Assembly: GCA_009774615.1 (NCBI GenBank)
Contig: VSOC01000166.1
Coordinates: 1-7,110 of the forward strand
From: Lachnospiraceae bacterium
GTDB lineage: Bacteria > Bacillota > Clostridia > Lachnospirales > Lachnospiraceae
DNA: 7,110 nt
Reading direction: 5' to 3'
This document shows, piece after piece, positions 5,918 to 7,110 of this stretch (position 1 is the first letter of the stretch; each line of letters begins with the position of its first letter). The notes beneath the pieces were generated by a model, which had not been told where the DNA came from, searched no databases, and saw only the letters and a list, made by a program, of their open reading frames with translations. The position numbers were made by a program, and so were the translations under genes.

Positions 5918-6106
5918 ATGGAACTGAACTATTTTAGGGACAGGCTTTTTGATTTACTGAATGACAGCGAGGGGATGGGGATTGCTGACCTGAACGCAGA
6001 CGAACGGAGCAGCCTGCTCACTGTCAGGACAGAGGACGGGAACATATTTGAAATCGTATGCCGGAAGGCAGCGGGGAAGGAGGACGGATGGACGACCGCA
6101 AACTGA
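5918..6106 (+). CDS. small acidic protein of unknown function, first gene of the SymE-like pair
   Basis: I do not recognise a named family for this 62-residue protein. It begins MELNYFRDRLFDLLNDSEGM, probably an amphipathic helix, then a beta-like part (LLTVRTEDGNIFEIVC) and a short polar tail. It has 13 acidic and 7 basic residues, so a clear net negative charge; no signal peptide or membrane segment is present. AAAGGGGA at 5902-5909 is a good ribosome binding site, and a strong promoter with repeats lies upstream. Its last 19 bp overlap the start of the SymE-like gene, implying coupled translation. Small acidic proteins encoded just before a basic toxin are often antitoxins; that role here is inference from arrangement and charge only. 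Confidence 0.75.
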   Translation: MELNYFRDRLFDLLNDSEGMGIADLNADERSSLLTVRTEDGNIFEIVCRKAAGKEDGWTTAN

Positions 6107-6276
6107 CCGTTTATAATGGGCGAGGGGCTTTCAAAAAATCGCCGCCGCAGATTCTATTACAAGGGAACTGGCTGGAACAGGCCGGATTCTCCGCGGGGGA
6201 CAAAATCACCGTGAAATGCCAGCAGGGGCAGCTAATTATTACTAAGAACGAACCATCAGCAGAGCATGAAAAATAA
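6088..6276 (+). CDS. SymE-family toxin-like protein
   Basis: This 62-residue, mildly basic protein carries the SymE-type core: RKLTVYNGRG at 4-13, PPQILLQGNWLEQAGFSAGD at 19-38, and KITVKCQQGQLIITK at 39-53. The family has an AbrB-like swapped-hairpin fold. E. coli SymE is an SOS-induced toxin with nucleic-acid-cleaving or condensing activity, held down by the antisense RNA SymR; whether the clostridial relatives are toxic is not established. AAGGAGGA at 6077-6084, shortly before the ATG, fixes the start; an in-frame ATG at 6058 would add residues unrelated to the family and has no such site. It overlaps the upstream acidic-protein gene by 19 bp, forming an operon controlled by the promoter at 5848-5876. 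The family's usual length is matched by the core, with a short hydrophilic tail. Confidence 0.82.
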   Translation: MDDRKLTVYNGRGAFKKSPPQILLQGNWLEQAGFSAGDKITVKCQQGQLIITKNEPSAEHEK

Positions 6277-6279
6277 ATA

Positions 6280-6307
6280 TAGACAAAGGCCGCTTTTGCA
6301 GTATAAT
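6280..6307 (+). promoter_or_regulatory. promoter for the GNAT-tautomerase pair
   Basis: TAGACA at 6280-6285 and TATAAT at 6302-6307 are spaced 16 bp apart, just after the SymE-like stop codon. Transcription would start near 6314, leaving a leader of about 37 bases before the ATG at 6351. No terminator separates it from the SymE-like gene, so read-through is also possible. Confidence 0.65.
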
Positions 6308-6350
6308 AGAAACGGCAACAAGTCAGCCAGTGCTGGAGGAACATTTTAAA

Positions 6351-6860
6351 ATGATTGAAACGGAGAGCCTGATTCTTGATAAGGCAAAGTTTTCAGATTG
6401 GAAGGAAATGTATTGCAATGTCTGGTCACAGCCGGAAAGCGCAAAATACATGGAATGGAATATTACTACAAGCGAAGAAAACGCCAAAATAAGAGCCATG
6501 AAAACCATTGCATTTCAGAAAGAGCATGATACCTATCTGGTTTATGAAAAATCAAGCGGTAAGGCGATTGGATTTGCTGGTGTAGAAAAAATCGAACCTT
6601 ATATCTATCAGGAAGCAGGGATATGTCTGGGGCCGGATTATGTGGGAAAAGGGTTTGGCAAGCAGATTCTTCAAGGCTTGATACAATACTGCAAAGAAGA
6701 ATTTAGTGCAAAAGAGTTTATTTATTCAACAAGAGAAGAAAACAGGGCTTCCAATCGATTAGCAAAGTCATTAGGATTTACAGTGATTTCTTCAGTACCT
6801 AAAACAGACAGCAAAGATGGACACAGTTATAATCTTTTGCAATATAGCTTAAAACTATAA
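6351..6860 (+). CDS. GNAT-family N-acetyltransferase (RimJ/RimL-like)
   Basis: This is a 169-residue cytoplasmic acetyl-CoA-dependent acetyltransferase. The N-terminus IETESLILDKAKFSDWKEMY resembles the RimJ/RimL-type (Acetyltransf_3) branch. Motif A is seen at about 90-108, with the pyrophosphate-binding loop VGKGFGKQI at 98-106, and motif B as NRASNRLAKSLGF at 131-143. The acceptor is unknown; relatives modify ribosomal protein termini, antibiotics or small metabolites. GGAGGA at 6335-6340, 10 bp before the ATG, supports the start at 6351; an in-frame ATG at 6330 lies upstream of that site and has none of its own. The gene is visibly more A+T rich than the operon at the left of the window, which suggests separate acquisition. 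It lies 56 bp before the tautomerase gene with no terminator between. Confidence 0.88.
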   Translation: MIETESLILDKAKFSDWKEMYCNVWSQPESAKYMEWNITTSEENAKIRAMKTIAFQKEHDTYLVYEKSSGKAIGFAGVEKIEPYIYQEAGICLGPDYVGKGFGKQILQGLIQYCKEEFSAKEFIYSTREENRASNRLAKSLGFTVISSVPKTDSKDGHSYNLLQYSLKL

Positions 6861-6916
6861 CTGCCCATTTGGTAGGGCTGAATAAACAATGAATGAAAAG
6901 TTGAAGGAGGGGCAAA

Positions 6917-7110
6917 ATGCCATACATTACAGTTGAAAGCGGCACTTTATCGGATAAGCAAAAGGAACTGCTGATAAAAAGATTGACAGAAGTATCTTCT
7001 GAAATTATGAATGTGCCGCAGGAATTTTTTGTGACTACGATTAAAGAACTGCCAGATAAGAACTTTGGGATTGGCGGTAAAACGATTGATAAAGTGAAAG
7101 CGGAATATAT
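6917..7110 (+). CDS. 4-oxalocrotonate tautomerase-like protein (partial, runs off the window)
   Basis: The 64 visible codons start MPYITVESGTLSDKQKELL and include EFFVTTIKEL and NFGIGGKTIDKV, the pattern of the 4-oxalocrotonate tautomerase family of about 60-70 residue subunits with a beta-alpha-beta fold. The catalytic Pro directly follows the initiator Met, and the conserved Phe at codon 50 is kept. The two substrate-binding arginines of the model enzyme (Arg11 and Arg39) align with Leu and Val here, so hydroxymuconate is unlikely to be the substrate. AAGGAGGGG at 6904-6912 is a very strong ribosome binding site. Probably co-transcribed with the GNAT gene. The C-terminus lies beyond the window, so the total length is unknown. 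Confidence 0.85.
   Translation, partial: MPYITVESGTLSDKQKELLIKRLTEVSSEIMNVPQEFFVTTIKELPDKNFGIGGKTIDKVKAEY

Noticed and set aside
6282..6300. AAAG-GCCG-CTTT stem after the SymE-like stop, a possible terminator.
   Set aside because: Only four pairs with no T-run, and it falls within the GNAT promoter spacer.
6889..6936. 15-codon mini-ORF overlapping the tautomerase start, a possible leader peptide.
   Set aside because: It has no upstream ribosome binding site and no distinctive peptide; its codons include the tautomerase ribosome binding site, so it is best explained by chance.
1..7110. CRISPR array, tRNA or rRNA genes.
   Set aside because: No regularly spaced repeats and no cloverleaf- or rRNA-like sequence was seen on either strand.

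Overview
The window looks like chromosome plus accessory DNA from an anaerobic Firmicute, most likely a gut Clostridia/Lachnospiraceae-type bacterium. The grounds are strong GGAGG-type ribosome binding sites, sigma-A-like promoters, mid-range base composition, a TnpV gene of the clostridial Tn4451 type, and the end of an AAA-ATPase-like/PD-(D/E)XK protein of a kind common in gut anaerobes. The genus is an inference from style, not from a marker gene.

Left part (1-4457): three same-strand genes with short gaps (74 and 47 bp) form a probable operon. They encode a metallo-beta-lactamase-fold hydrolase with the WGVRGS N-terminus, a GAF plus HD-GYP-like phosphohydrolase carrying a large insert inside its HD domain, and a membrane-bound class III nucleotidyl cyclase with an extracellular CHASE2 sensor. 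Together they suggest a cyclic-nucleotide circuit: one enzyme that senses and makes a cyclic nucleotide, and two candidate hydrolases, one with a GAF sensor. A near-palindromic dyad precedes the first gene, and a hairpin lies between the first and second.

Junction (4458-4802): 13 bp after the cyclase stop, the minus strand holds the last 60 or so codons of a PD-(D/E)XK nuclease-type protein. Recognisable homology stops near 4640-4655. Beyond that the DNA changes character and a strong promoter drives the next gene, so this looks like the edge of an inserted or rearranged segment.

Right part (4803-7110): this is accessory-element cargo. A small Cro/CI-type regulator overlaps a TnpV gene. A bidirectional terminator separates TnpV from a convergent XRE regulator. 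That regulator is divergent from a two-gene unit in which a small acidic protein of unknown function overlaps a SymE-like toxin-family protein. Three copies of a TAGACTACA-like repeat surround the promoter of this unit, so the XRE protein probably represses it. A separate promoter then drives a GNAT acetyltransferase and a 4-oxalocrotonate-tautomerase-like protein cut by the window end. These last two are visibly more A+T rich than the genes to the left.

The two most interesting systems are the cyclase/HD-GYP/MBL operon and the XRE-controlled acidic-protein/SymE-like pair, which could be a toxin-antitoxin module with a protein partner rather than the antisense RNA known for E. coli SymE.
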